Shown here: positions 1-12,800 of the stretch, piece by piece | Numbering within the stretch: position 1 is the first letter of the stretch | How the letters are laid out: the number at the start of each line of letters is the position of its first letter | DNA from: Saccharina japonica | Taxonomy: Eukaryota > Sar > Phaeophyceae > Laminariales > Laminariaceae | Assembly (NCBI GenBank): GCA_008828725.1 | Contig: MEHQ01001676.1 | Span: forward strand, 91,433-155,432 | Direction: 5' to 3' | DNA: 64,000 nt | Program-made: the position numbers and the translations under genes | Notes under the pieces: model-generated | Seen by the model: the letters and a program-made list of their open reading frames with translations, nothing else | The model's database searches: none | Told to the model about the DNA's origin: nothing

Positions 1-26
1 AGGCAGTACAGTAGCCTTTGCCAGAG

Positions 27-307
27 CTCTTGTCCCACAAATCGTACCAGATAAAAGTAGCAAAACATGAAGTACACTTTGGTGGTGGTCCGCACATTTT
101 TTTTTCAGATTGTCCAAAACGCGTGGCGAAGCCGCGCACGTGTTGAGCCTCACCCTGGACTAGGGTGAGGGTTAGGGTTAGGGCTAGGGTTGGGTTGGGT
201 CGACGGCTTCTCGTGATTTGATTAAAAAAACACCCAAAAACACGTAAAACCAGAAATAAATCACTATATATTTGGTACTTTATCTGGTACGATTTGTGGG
301 ATAAGAG
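27..307. mobile_element. MITE with TTAGGG-like core (copy 1)
   Basis: The inverted ends are CTCTTGTCCCACAAATCGTA at the left and the matching CTGGTACGATTTGTGGG at the right. The ends also match over the adjoining AGATAAAG. Inside lies a short telomere-like tract (165-200; GGTTAGGG and variants). A second, oppositely oriented copy is at 26802-27085. No clear target duplication and no coding sequence. Confidence 0.75.
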
Positions 308-1074
308 TGGTGAAGACGCCACAGGCAGTATGGGACAAGCTCGACCACCGCTGCAGGTTGGACCGCGCTAGGTGGCGGGATAAGGTTAGGCGGGATGGAA
401 CAAGCTCGACCACCGTTTCGGGTTGGACCAGTACCCTGGGGGGCGAACCCTTACGCCACGCACAGGTGCGTCGGTATAAACTGTCTTCTCTTGCTTCGGC
501 GAGACGAGCTCCGAGCAAGCGGGCGGTGCACAATCCAGTTAATATGTAGATAGTATCGCCTCCATATCAAATAGAGGGGAAACAGGGATACCACGACATT
601 GACCTCATAAATGCATGCCATCTTTAAATATATACCAGGTTTATTCCGTCACATGCTCCATAAAACAATTCAAAACACAGAGTTAAGCTTGGATGGCCAG
701 CTCTTATTTTGATTTTGTGCTATTTACTCGAGACACACCATACGAAGGGAGGTTCTCCCGCGCATTTGAAAACAACCTATTTTTCACATCGCAGGTTGGC
801 ACTGCTGCTGTACAACGCGCGAATAACATCAACCATCTGTGAAGCGACAGCATTTTCAACCATCTATGAGATCCGTCGCGCTTTTACGGTCGAACGGAAG
901 ACGGATCTTGGTTCAATTTCCTGCGCAAAGCAGCTCACGGGTTATAAATAAATATGGAGCGGAAAATGTCCCTGATGTCCACACATAGACTAGAGTTTAC
1001 CCGTGATTCCTTCAACTGAGCAACGCAGTTGACAGGTTACAAATATGTCGCGGAAACATATTTCAAGGGTATGA

Positions 1075-1300
1075 TGTTCGGTAGAGTACGTACCGAAGTA
1101 TACCGTGGGCATTTTCTTCGTAAATACCGGTACCCGACACTTCCTTGAGTTCGGTAAATTTTCAATACCGGTACCCGACACTTCGGTAAGTTCGGTACGC
1201 CCACCCAAATATACCCCAGGTACCAGTATACCTGTCTCGACCGCAATGCCGGGGGTGTACCGGTATTTGTTCGTTACTGGGCTCGATACCCTACCGAACA
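1075..1300. mobile_element. TIR element, ends TGTTCGGTAG
   Basis: The left end TGTTCGGTAGAGTACG and the right end inverse of TGTTCGGTAGGGTATCGA bound a 226-bp unit. It contains a 46-bp direct repeat built on ACCGGTACCCGACACTTC. It is single copy in the window and no target duplication is seen. Confidence 0.5.
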
Positions 1301-1604
1301 CTTCGGTGGAAAAAAATATGTTGATGCCGCACATACATGTAGTCCAGATCACACCCACGCCAATAAATGCAAATCGTGTATTCCGGCTCCCCGGACACAG
1401 TGAAGCAAGCCGTTTCTAAAGGTATAAGGTAGCTTGACGAAACAAAAAAAGGGCAAAACGAAAAAAAAATAACTGCCAATGTTTTTTCGGGTACTTTTTT
1501 TCTTAGTTAAGCAATCACCCGCCCGTTAGCCACAGAAGAAAAGGCCCAAAACGATGGCCTGTGGAGGCGTGGCATGTATAGTATAGCCTCGACACCGAAC
1601 TCAC

Positions 1605-1745
1605 GTTGTGAACTCCAGCATGTCAACGACTTGGTCCATCACCCGGGACGAGCCGCCGCACTCTCTGCAGTAGTCGGAGGCCGGGCAGTCCTCGCCACAC
1701 ACCGAAGGACACTGGTGCCCGCATTTCAGTCTCTTCTCGCAGCGT
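1605..1745 (-). CDS. exon 25: ZNFX1-like zinc-finger exon (last in window)
   Basis: The acceptor is ACGTATAG|A and the donor TTCACAAC|GTGAGT. It reads [20 protein letters not shown], then [20 protein letters not shown]. The (K)RLxCGHxCPxxCGExCPxxxYCxxC pattern matches the last finger cluster of ZNFX1. It needs an incoming phase of 2, while exon 24 leaves phase 1, so an exon between 1746 and 4296 is missing or unrecognised. The gene continues left of the window. Confidence 0.93.
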
Positions 1746-3783
1746 CTATACGTACAGACGTAAGATGGAAAAATTGGTTGCTGTGTTTTTCGTGTTTGAT
1801 AGCATTTTGTTTGTCGAACCATTTGAAGGAGGGGAGGGGGGGGGGCGAGGGAGGGGGGCGTACTCGTTTGTGGCTTGCCTTAAGTCATGTGACCATTGAC
1901 CGCGCATCCCTTTCGAGACAAAGCAGGGGGGAATGCTCATTTGTTGTTTGCCTCGGTCGTTCGACCATCGACCACGGGTGGGGGGCAGGGGAGGGCGAGG
2001 ACGGGGTCGGTGCAAGAAGCGCTTTGCCAGCAGTAGTAGTCACAAGTCATATCAACACTCTAATTGGTCGTTCTCTAAAGCCCCCTCCCGCAGCGCCTAT
2101 TGCGGATAAGTTTTAATAGTGCGTTATGGTGCATGGGAGCACATTGGACGCATGCCACCTTAAGGTGGAGAGGTGCACCTGTATACAGGCCATTTTCCGA
2201 GGCTCCTCACTTAAAAATCTCCATACTCATACTAAGCCAAAACCTGATTTTAGAGCAACCTAAACATGCTACCCGATGAGCACTTCCAGTGATCCAAGTA
2301 TACAATGGAAAATAATGCAATAAGGGCTTAAGTGTACAATGGAAAACAATGCAAGACATCAAACACACAAGTCGGAAGAGTTTGGGTAAAAGAAGCCCCC
2401 CGTCATCCAGAAAATGTTTCAGCCAAATAACGGTATACCTCCATCGTATATGGCACGCGTCATTTATAAAAAAAACGCCCGTCAAGAGGAAAACGTGCGT
2501 GACGCATGCTACGATAGAGGTGCACCATTTTTTTCTGAGCTCCTCACTTAAGGAGCGTCGTACCTCACCCGAACAAATGATTTTGGAGGAAAATAAAAGT
2601 GCTGCCGGATGATAAATCTCATGACCGACGTATACTCTGAAACATATTTCGTCACAAAGAATGAAAGTCCAACGAGTTTGGGTTAAGGAGCCCGATCGTT
2701 CAGAAAACGATTCAGCCAAAAAGTGCTCGCACCTCTACCGTAGCAGCGCTATACCGTAAGGTAGACGTGCACCTGCATACAGTACATTGTCTGAGGGTGG
2801 TCACTTGAGGAGCTCTATACTAATAGTGAGTAAAACAAACTGAGCAATCAGCCCCATGGCCTATCCGGCGGAGGGGTAAAACGAAAGCTTAAGCCCGCCA
2901 CACTTCCACGTCTCACTGCGTGTCGTGTGTCAATTCACTCCATGCCCCCTCGGAAGTATCAGCCCCTGCTGCCTACTACTCCGGAGACTTGAGCATGTTG
3001 ATCCGACCTGACCCCCCGAAGGGGCCCGGTGCGGTTAGGATAGGCACCCGAAGAGTAAACTCTCCGGGTAGTGTGAAACTTGCTTGCCGAAGCTCGCCCA
3101 CCAACAAGTTTTTACCAACAAATACCGCAACACATGAATGACATTCCGACGGGGGGGCCCCCCCCCCCCCCCCCCCCTCCGTCTATTAAGAAAACTTTTT
3201 TTGCCTTAAAAAATGCTATACCTCTATGGCAGCACGCCTCCTACGCGTCGTACAAAAATGAACGAAGATTTAGCCAACCCGAAGGAAAAGCAAACTACAC
3301 AAACTACTAATAGCTGCTGCTGCTTGAACACCCTTCCCATCATTCTATAGTCATCAAGAACTCAAGGACCTTCACCCCAGAGGGGTAAAGCGTATTGTAA
3401 TCCGACTCACCCACAAACCGATCTTAAGGGGGGAAAACATAAGAGGGGACACTCACCGATGAACATACCCCATCCATGGTCTACGTAGGTGTACGCAACA
3501 AAAAAACAAATGTATATTGCATAAACAAAAAACGGATGAGTTTGGGCTAAGGAGATGCCCCGTCATTCAGAAAAACATATTTGCCTTATGAGGCGAAAAA
3601 CCAAAGTGCTACTCGTACCCCTATATTGTAGCACTAGTTGTAAGAAACTCAGATAATAAGCCGTCACCACTACCGTACCGTACCATTGCTCTGTCCCACC
3701 GTGGCGTAGTTATACCTGTCGCAGGGTAGGCGGGTGCACGGTGCCCCACAAGGTAGCCGGCATGGGCCCGCGTCGTGGGGGCA

Positions 3784-3850
<67 letters not shown>

Positions 3851-6800
3851 CGTACTTATTTGTTACTTGCTTTATAGTCATTCGACCGTTGACCATGCAT
3901 CCCTTTCGAGATGGGGTGTGTGAAATGAGGAATTGTTTTACGTTGCCGGTGCCGGAGAGGGGGGTAGTTGCTTTGCACAACAAAGTTCAGCTACGAAGCT
4001 CTCGTGAGGTGTGCATACAAGAGTTGTGCGTAATTGCATCCTAGCCAGCAACATGTGTGGAATTAGGGTCGTGTCATGGGCCTCCTCGGCTCCAAAAATG
4101 TTGATAATAATATTAATAATACTACCTAATTTTACCTGCTGTAGAGTCAACTATTGCGTCCCTCTTTCGCGAAATCACTTAATTGCTACCACCACCACCA
4201 CCACCACCACCACCACCACCACTACTACTCCTACTACCACCACCACCACCACCACCACCACTACTACGACCACATACCGACAAGTAAAACTCTCACCCAC
4301 GCACGACTGGGCGCACACCGAATGCTCGCAGCGGAGGGCGCAGGGCTCCGGGCAAGGGCGACATGGGCGTCCCTCGTGGCATCCATCGCGACACTTGTGC
4401 CCGCACGGTCGAGACCGACCGCACTCCTGGAAGGCATACCGTACACGGGGGGAGGGGCACGGGCAACACGTGCGCGTAAGGCTTCAAGTTGTCTTACCTG
4501 GTCACAGTTGTTCGTTGGGCGGGACTCGTGCTACGATATTACTGTACTGTACCGTTTGTTTTTGCAGAAATATGTTCTGAATGATCTGGCCCCTTGACCC
4601 AAACTCGTCCGACTTTCGTTCTTGTGTGGCAATTTTTTTCATTTGATATAGTTCGGCCATGCATGGGTATTGTTTTTCGGGTAGCACTTTCAGTTTTTAA
4701 GCAAAACTCCGTTTTTGGGTGCGGTACACATCGGGACGCATGCTACGACAGAGGTGCACCCTGTTTTTTTGCTGAGCTCCTCACTTGAGGAGCTCCATGA
4801 CCCACCACATAAACACACTTCGGAGAAAAATAAAAACTTCTACCCGATGAACCACCTCATGACCTAATTATACCCTGGAATATATCGAAACACAAGACTG
4901 AAAAGTCGGACGATTTTGGGTCAAGAAGCTCTATCAGTCAGAAAAAAATTCAGCCAAAAGGTGCTACCTCCATCCTAGCACAGGATCATGGAACTCCTCA
5001 AGTGACCAACGCACCTTCAGAAAGATCAAGGCGCAACCTCTACCTTAAGGTAGCAGGCGTCGTGGCGATGTAAGCCGACTGTATCGTATACGTAGAGCAA
5101 GTAGTTGCTATAATAGTTGGGGTGGGCGACGCCTGCTACGGTGGAGGTGCACCCATTGTTTTTCTTGAGAATTTCTCACTCGAGGAAGATCAAAAACTGA
5201 TTTTTTGAGGAAAATAAAAAGTTTTATACTTACCCGATGGACAAGTATAAAACGAAACATGGTGCATCACAATAAAATCGAATTCCGACGATTTTGGGTT
5301 AAGGAGCCTTCAATAGGCCATTCCGAAAACGGTTCAGCGTTTCCGCCAAAACGTGATTTCCTCTATTACTGTCACGAGCACGCGTCTAGCCAGCGAAGCA
5401 AGCCAACTTAACCGGTCTTAGATGTTAGTTGGACAGCAGCGAAGCAAAAGAGCACGGCTATGCCTAGCGGTTATTAGTTCGGCGGCGGTGAAGCAAGCCA
5501 ACTGCTATCTGGTACTCGTACCTGGAATTTATTAGTTGGGCAGACAGATAAGAACACCAGTACTTTGAACCGTATATTGGATATGTGCTGAAATACAGGT
5601 GGAATGTTTTCAATAAGCTATCTTCTACATGACCAGGAGGGGGTACTCATGTCGTGCACGGCCGTAGTCGTATGACCATAGACCCTCGCATCCCTACAAT
5701 CCCGGGACGGAGCACGCTGGGTTTTTCACCGACTATATAGACAAGATATTGCTTGCACCAAGCGCGAAGAAGCGCCGTGGGGTATTGGGCGAGTCGCATG
5801 GAAGGTGAGCTGCATCCTGCTAAGAACAGCCTCGAGGTCGGGCTTGCATATGGACGACAGCCTCCAATGAATTGATTCAATTTCTGGTGTGGCCACTTTC
5901 AGGGGCTCCTTGACCCCTTACGGTTTTGGGGACAAACTACTTGGAAATACTGTACCTCGTGTGGGATATGTTTTCCAGTTGACGCATGCCACGATAGAAG
6001 TGCACCATGTTTCTGCCTTCTAAGGGTGGTCACTTAAGGAGCGTCATACCTCACCGGAAAAAATGATTTTGGAGGAAAAGAAAAGTGCTGCCAGATGCGA
6101 AATGTCATGACCGAAGTATACTCTGAAACATTATACGTCACAAAAATAAAAGTCCGACGAATTTGGGTTAAGGAGCACGATCGTTCAGAAAACGATTCAG
6201 CCAAAAGTGTTACTTCTACCGTAGTAGCGCGCGTCAGTTCTGAATGGGTTATAACCCTAAATCGTCTAGTAAATGCCATCCATTTTGATTTTTTTAGCAT
6301 GTATTTAGCGTGTAGTACACCTGGAGCCAGATGGGATTTGTCAAATCGAGGTTGAACCTTTATTTTTGGGCAGCGGCAAAAACAGGTACATACTAAAATC
6401 AAGTTTAAAACGCACGCCACGAACCTGCCGTTCCTTGCAACGCAGAGTAGTAGAGTTTTTTCATGTTCTTCGTGCTCGCCCGGTGGCTACGTATACGAGT
6501 AGCTGCTATCAATAGTACGAGGAGCGAACGCCTGCTGCTGTATTCTCCCTTCTCAGCTTGCGACACCCCTGGTACTCCAAGTCAACCACAATCCCGAAGG
6601 GGAGCCTTCTGTCTCGTATTATTTCGGCGGAGGCGTGCAGGCAGATACATATGTGTGTCGCTCGAGTGGCGTGTGGTGCGAGGTGCGAAGGGAGGAGGGG
6701 GTCTCTCCGCGTACGTCGGCATTTGTATAGGGGGCATAGGGTGGAACTTTGAAGGGCCTCTGATTGGCATAAAAACGACAAAAAAAGGTGAAAGTGAAGC

Positions 6801-9800
6801 AGAGTAGACAAAACCAGGTATACCTCGGTTTTAAAAAGAGGCAAAAACAGGTACAACGAGTTTTGGACCAATGGCAGGGCACGTGGAGTGCGTTTTTGAC
6901 TTGATTTTCAGTATGTACCTGTTTTTGGCCGCAAATAGACCAGGTATACCTTTTTCTGGCCGCTGCAAAAACAGTTTCTGGGTGAGGTATAGACCACCCT
7001 CAGAGGCAAAAGGGGGCACCTCTATATAGCACAGCATGTGTCATAGTTATTGGTCGGGTTAGCCTATTGGGACCCATATTAACGAGTATAAAATAAATTC
7101 AATTTGGGAAAAAATAAAAATTCAAATTCGCTTTTCAAGTGGTCAACACACGCACCAGCACCCCCCCAAGATCCTAATCTTTGGTGCGGGTGCGCGTGTT
7201 GTTGACCAATGACAAACGGATTTGATTTGTTTTTTTCTCCAAATTGAATTTTGTTTTTCTTCGTTAAAACGGGCCCTTACGCCAGCTAGGTAAGAAAACT
7301 ACTGTACATAATACTTGGTACCTGGTACTGTACCAAAACACACTATTATTGTAGTTATGAGTCGTGTTTCGATAGAGGTAGGTAGGTATACCTTTTTTTG
7401 GCTGAAACGTTTTCTGAATGATTTATTAAAGCCTCCTTAACCCAAAATCGTCGGAATTTCATTATTCTTGTGTTGCAGCATTTTTCAAACTTGGGCCATG
7501 GGATTGTTCATCGGTTGTGATATACCTGGTAGACCTTTTCTTTTCTTTTCCTTCAAAATAATCAGGTTTTGACATTTAGTATTAGTATAGAGCTCCTCAA
7601 ATGAGGAAAAAACCTCAGAAAAACGGCCTGTATGCAGGTGCACACCTCTACCGTCGTCGCATACGTCTTATCAAGTAGTTGGGAGGCTCTAAGTAAGTAA
7701 CCCATGTGGTAACTCACGCTTTGCACCACGGTGCGCGTACGTATGGGCATTGCGTATGTACAACTTCACGCGTTGTTCAGTTTGATTTCGAAACCGGATG
7801 TTCAGGGCCCCAGACACGGCCCCGAACAACCGACATTATGAGGTTAATCAGTGTTTCTTGAGGGTGGTCGCTTGAGGAGCTCTATGCCACACTCAACCAG
7901 ACTGGTGCTACGATAAGGGGGGTGCCGACATTTTCACTACCGGGTTTTGGTCACTCGGACGAGTGGCTCCCAACATGATTGGAAACCGGACCTAAATAAA
8001 CATAGTTTGTTGGTGTTGCGTAACAACACCTCCAATGGCGGTGCATATAAAACAACAACAACAAAAAAAGTAAAAAAGGTAATGTGAGTGCAGCGCAATA
8101 GATCAGTCACTCGGTCGATTGGCTCTGTGCAGGTGAAAAACAAGCATATATACATGACCCCCCTACCGTAGCACCAGTCTGAACACCTGGTTTGGACGAA
8201 AAGATACTGCTGACGCGATGAACAATCCCATGTCCTTAATATACCATGAACAATATTGCAATCAGACACATGCTACGATAGAGGTGCACCATGTTTTTTC
8301 TGAGCTCCTCAGTTAAGGAGCGTCATATCTCACCGAAAAAAATGGTTTTGAAGGAAAATAAAAGTGCTGCCGGATGAGAAATATCATGACCGAAGTATAC
8401 TCTTAACCATATTTCGTCACAAAAAATGAGATTTCGACGAATTTGGGTTAAGGAGCCCGACCGTTCAGAAAACGATTCAGACAAAAAGTGCTACCTCTAC
8501 CGTAGCACGCGTCAACACAAGAGTGGAAGTCCGACGAGTTTGGGTTAAGGAGCATTTAAGGCGTGCTACGATAGAGGTATTATATAAGGTATACCTTTTT
8601 TTGGCTGAAACGGTTTTCTGAATGAGGGGGGTCCTTAACCCAAAATCGTCAGAATTTAATTCTTGTGATGCATGTTTTTTTTTAATTTTAATTTTTAAAA
8701 AAAAAAACAAAGAAATTTTCATCGGGTGGCACTTTGTTTTTCATCTAAAATCAGTTTTTCGGGTGAGGTTTCGAGCTTCTCAAGTGACCACCCTCAGGAA
8801 AATAGTGGTGCACCTGCATGCAGGCTACCGTAGCCGACGTAATTTCAGTCAAGACGGGCTACCTCCTCTATCGTAGCACGTGCCTTAATGGACAAGGCAT
8901 GCCTGTACTGCTGTAGTTTCCTATCCGATAGTCGAGACACTTTTACTTTATGGGCGACAAGACTAAAGAAAACCATCCAACTAGTTGGGCGGCGCTATTC
9001 CCACGGTAGGGGCGCTACACGTTATTTGGTTTGACATCGTTTCTGGCGGGCTAAATGAACTTACTTAAGTGGAGCAACTAACGGTTGCGGTAGTAGTGTG
9101 ATGCGTTTACTAATGTATTGTTATTTCATTTACCTTCTGAGACATGTGCAGCTCCTATTTCAATCATACCATTCACATATACCTATCAAGCATCCCTTAA
9201 TATTTGACACACTTATACCGTATTGGTATATATGTCTGTATACGTATTTATTTCGTCCGCTTTTGCGTGGAGCAGAGAGCTGCTGTGTGCTATGATAACC
9301 AAGCCAGAAGCCTCACGAAACATTCGGACCAACCCCTGCTACAGTCAGCGTAGCGCACGTATTACATGTCAGGACTCTTTCGTGCGATTAATAGATGCCC
9401 AGGATACAGAGGCAGAGGCCCAAAACCCCGTGTCACGCCGCGGTGCCATGATGCGAGGCATTGAAGCGTCGTGCACTCCCTACTCCTCGCCACCATCACT
9501 ACCATCATCACCACCACTACTGCCACCACCACCACCACCACCACCANNNNNNNNNNNNNNNNNNNNNNNNNNNNNNNNNNNNNCCACCACCACCACCACC
9601 ACCACCACCACCACCACCACCACCACAACCACCACAACCATCATCACCCCAGCCTTCGTTCCGACTTGAGGGCGCGCGCTCCCTATACTCACAACGGTGC
9701 AGGTGGCGTGCTTGGTTCTCGACTGCGCCGCCGCCACCACCGCTGCCATGCGGGCAGCACCTTTCTCCGCGGCCCTTTTGGTTGCCACTCCCACGCCAGG

Positions 9801-12800
9801 AAACACTGTCGCCGCTGCTGCTGCCCCTGCCGAGACTGCCGCCGCCCCAGCCCCAGCCCCAGCCCCAACCCCAACCCCAGCCACCACGTCTGCAGCTGCC
9901 GTCCACCCGCACCGCGTGGGGGGGTCAGCCTCGGTAGCCGGGTGGTGCCGCTGGTCCTGGTCGAGGGTAATCCTCGTGCAGGAGCCGCACCGGGCGGCGC
10001 AAGAGTGTCCGCATTGCAAGGGTTTGCGGCACCTTCGATTTTTTTTTTGTGTTTTTTTGTGTTTTCATCGTTTTTCAGTTTTGTTTCGGGCGCGCGTTTG
10101 TCCATTAGTTTTCCCAGCGCGCACCCGCAAGCAGAAGACATAAGAGACAAACGAAATTTGTGAAACGCAAAAAAGGTTAGCGGGGTTCTTAAGCGCAGGG
10201 GTGGGATTTGTACCGGGGGGGGGGTGTCAAATATGGCAGAAGGGCGAAGCGGAAAGAAAGGGTTCCAACGCGTGTAAAGCGTCCAACCTAGAAATGGAGC
10301 TCAACGTGAGAAGAAATGCGCAGGAGTGACGCACGGGGAGACAGCGGGAGATTCGGGAGGCCACTGTTTAAGCTAGAGTGTGTTTTGGCAGCGCGAAGCG
10401 TATATGAGAGGAATGCACATTGAGGGAATGGGGGAGGGGAGTCTGCGAGAATAGCCCTCGCGCTCGTGCAATGCCCGTGAAATGCGTACGTCTTATACAG
10501 CCAGATGCACTCGGGTATACCGGGTATCCAACATTCTGGTTCGCGTACTTGAGTAGGTGCTCCGGTAGCCTCAGCGTGTACCCGAGTAGCCTCAGCGTGT
10601 ACCCGAGTAGCCTCAGCGCGTATGTATAGGTACTACAGGTACCCGGATACCCCTATCACAGGGGGCCGTGCAGTAAATAGGACCTGCACGGTACACACCA
10701 AAACCAATATATTTACCTACTTCCACTAACAAAATTCGGTCGTATTCACTATGGTCTCCCGCTATAGAGTAAAACGGTATATACCCCGGGTACTCCAGGT
10801 ACCCGAATACCCCCAGAGTAAATGCATACCCGAATACCCCCAGGATCGACAGGTACCCGGGTACCCCCGGAGTATGTAGGTACCCGGGTATCCCCCAGAG
10901 TGCGTAGGAAACAAATAGTTTAGTTTAACTTACCTTTCCGTGCAGGTGGCGGGGTCGTTGGCAATGGCTCTCGTAGGCGTGCACCTTCCGTTGACGACGT
11001 GGCCGCAACCGGGGATGTCCAGCGTGACAGGCTCGAGGCACCTTCGTTAATACCAGAGGTAGGGTGAGCGAAACGGGCGGGCATGTGTTGGGAGAAGAAG
11101 GAGGAGGAGGAGAGGAAGAACACTTTGTAAGAAGAAGAAGGAGAAGGAGAAGAAGAAGGAAAATAAGAAGAACAAGGAGAAAACGAAGAAGGAGAAGATG
11201 AGAAGGAGCTTAATTCGGAGAAGGAGAATAACTGAAGGGAGAATAAAAAGGAGAGGAAGAAGGAGAAGAATGAAAAGAAGAGACACTGTCTAAGAACGCT
11301 TTTTTTGTGTGGCTGTGCGCATGAATGGTAACGCATTTGGGGGAGTGTCGCGTTGCTTTATGGCGCAACGGTAGAGAGATGGCCGAAGCGGACCACAGCT
11401 TTTCGGGTTTTTTGTACACGTAGACACGGGTATATACACACACGAGTACGCACTTCGAACAAGTAAAAATAGGCGTTGGGGACACACCCACTACTACTGA
11501 TGACGCATGCTACGATAGAGGTGCATAATTTTTTTTCTGAGCTCCTCACTTAAGGAGCGTCATACCTCACTGAAAAAATGATTTTGGGGGAAAATAAAAG
11601 TGCTGCCGGATGATACATATCATGACCGAAGTATACTCTTGAAATAGTTTTCGTCACAAACATGAGTATACTTGGGGTTAAGGAGTCCGATCGTTCAGAA
11701 AACCATTCAGCCGAAAAGTGCTACCTCTACCGTAGCACGCGTCTGATGTGTATAAACAATAATGAACACGTGAAAATACAGCAGTAACCGGCTCCGTTTG
11801 TGACTCCGAAACGGGTGAGTGTGGCTTTTGATTCAGCGTGGCTATTCCACTCGGGCCGAAAGTAGGATACGTGTTTGGTTCTCACATATCAGGAGGCATT
11901 TTACAATCGGGGTTATCAATTTTCGGCCAGAATATTTGGGCCTTTCGACAGTGATGGGAACGGCTACTAAGGCAGAGGTGCACCAACCATTTTTGTTTCC
12001 GAAGCTCCTCACTTGAGGGGCTCTATACTAATACCAAGTCACCCGAAAACTGAGTTTGGAGGAAAGTAAAAAGTGTTAAAACGATTAAAAACAAATTAAT
12101 GGTCGTAAGTTTACAACGAAGATATGGTCATACAGGAATTAAAAGTTTGACCGATTTTGGGACAAGGAGCCGCGTCATTCAGAGAGCGTTTCAGCCAAAA
12201 AAAGGTATACCTTCCTCTATCGTAGCACGCGTCTTACACGTAGTTTGCTCCTTGATCCCAATGTGACAAAACGTTTTTCGTGACATGCCTAAATCAGGCT
12301 TTGTTTTTCGCGTTTGTGGCTCATCCCACGGTAGGGGCGTAGCAGAATTGTCTGAGCTCCTCACACGAGGAGCTCAATACATCACCCGAAACATGACTGA
12401 CTTCGGAAAACATTCGTTCGCGCAACCCGACCAAAACGTTCAATGCGGCAGTCCCAAAACAAACATACCAGTACAATATGAATAGTGCCCGGCGGTTACT
12501 CACTTGAGGAGCTCAACCGGTCAGAAATTATGGAGCCAAACCGTGGTACCCCTACCGTGGGATTGCTCTTTAGTCTAAATCAGTTTTTGCAGGTGAGGTA
12601 TATTGCTCCTGCGTACAGTATCACCAACCACGTGACCGCTCTAATAAAAATGTGGCGGTACCGCTATGGTCCAAGCAGTCATCCCCTTCCCGTCAAGAGT
12701 ATTCAGATGCTTATTGACGTTCCCGGCTAGTAGAGTAGTAAGCTTTTGTTTTTTTTAAGTTGAACAAATTATAATAAAAACACTCTCTCAAGCCGCGAGA

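Noticed and set aside
165-200. Chromosome-end telomere
   Set aside because: Only a few imperfect units, and they lie inside an inverted-repeat element that has a second copy 26 kb away.
2207-2719. 170-codon minus-strand open frame
   Set aside because: It runs across two M1 MITEs and their junction; M1 copies elsewhere do not keep the frame.
3741-4044. Open frames of poly-Gly, poly-Pro and poly-His type
   Set aside because: Pure translations of G-runs and (CCA)n tracts; no coding evidence.
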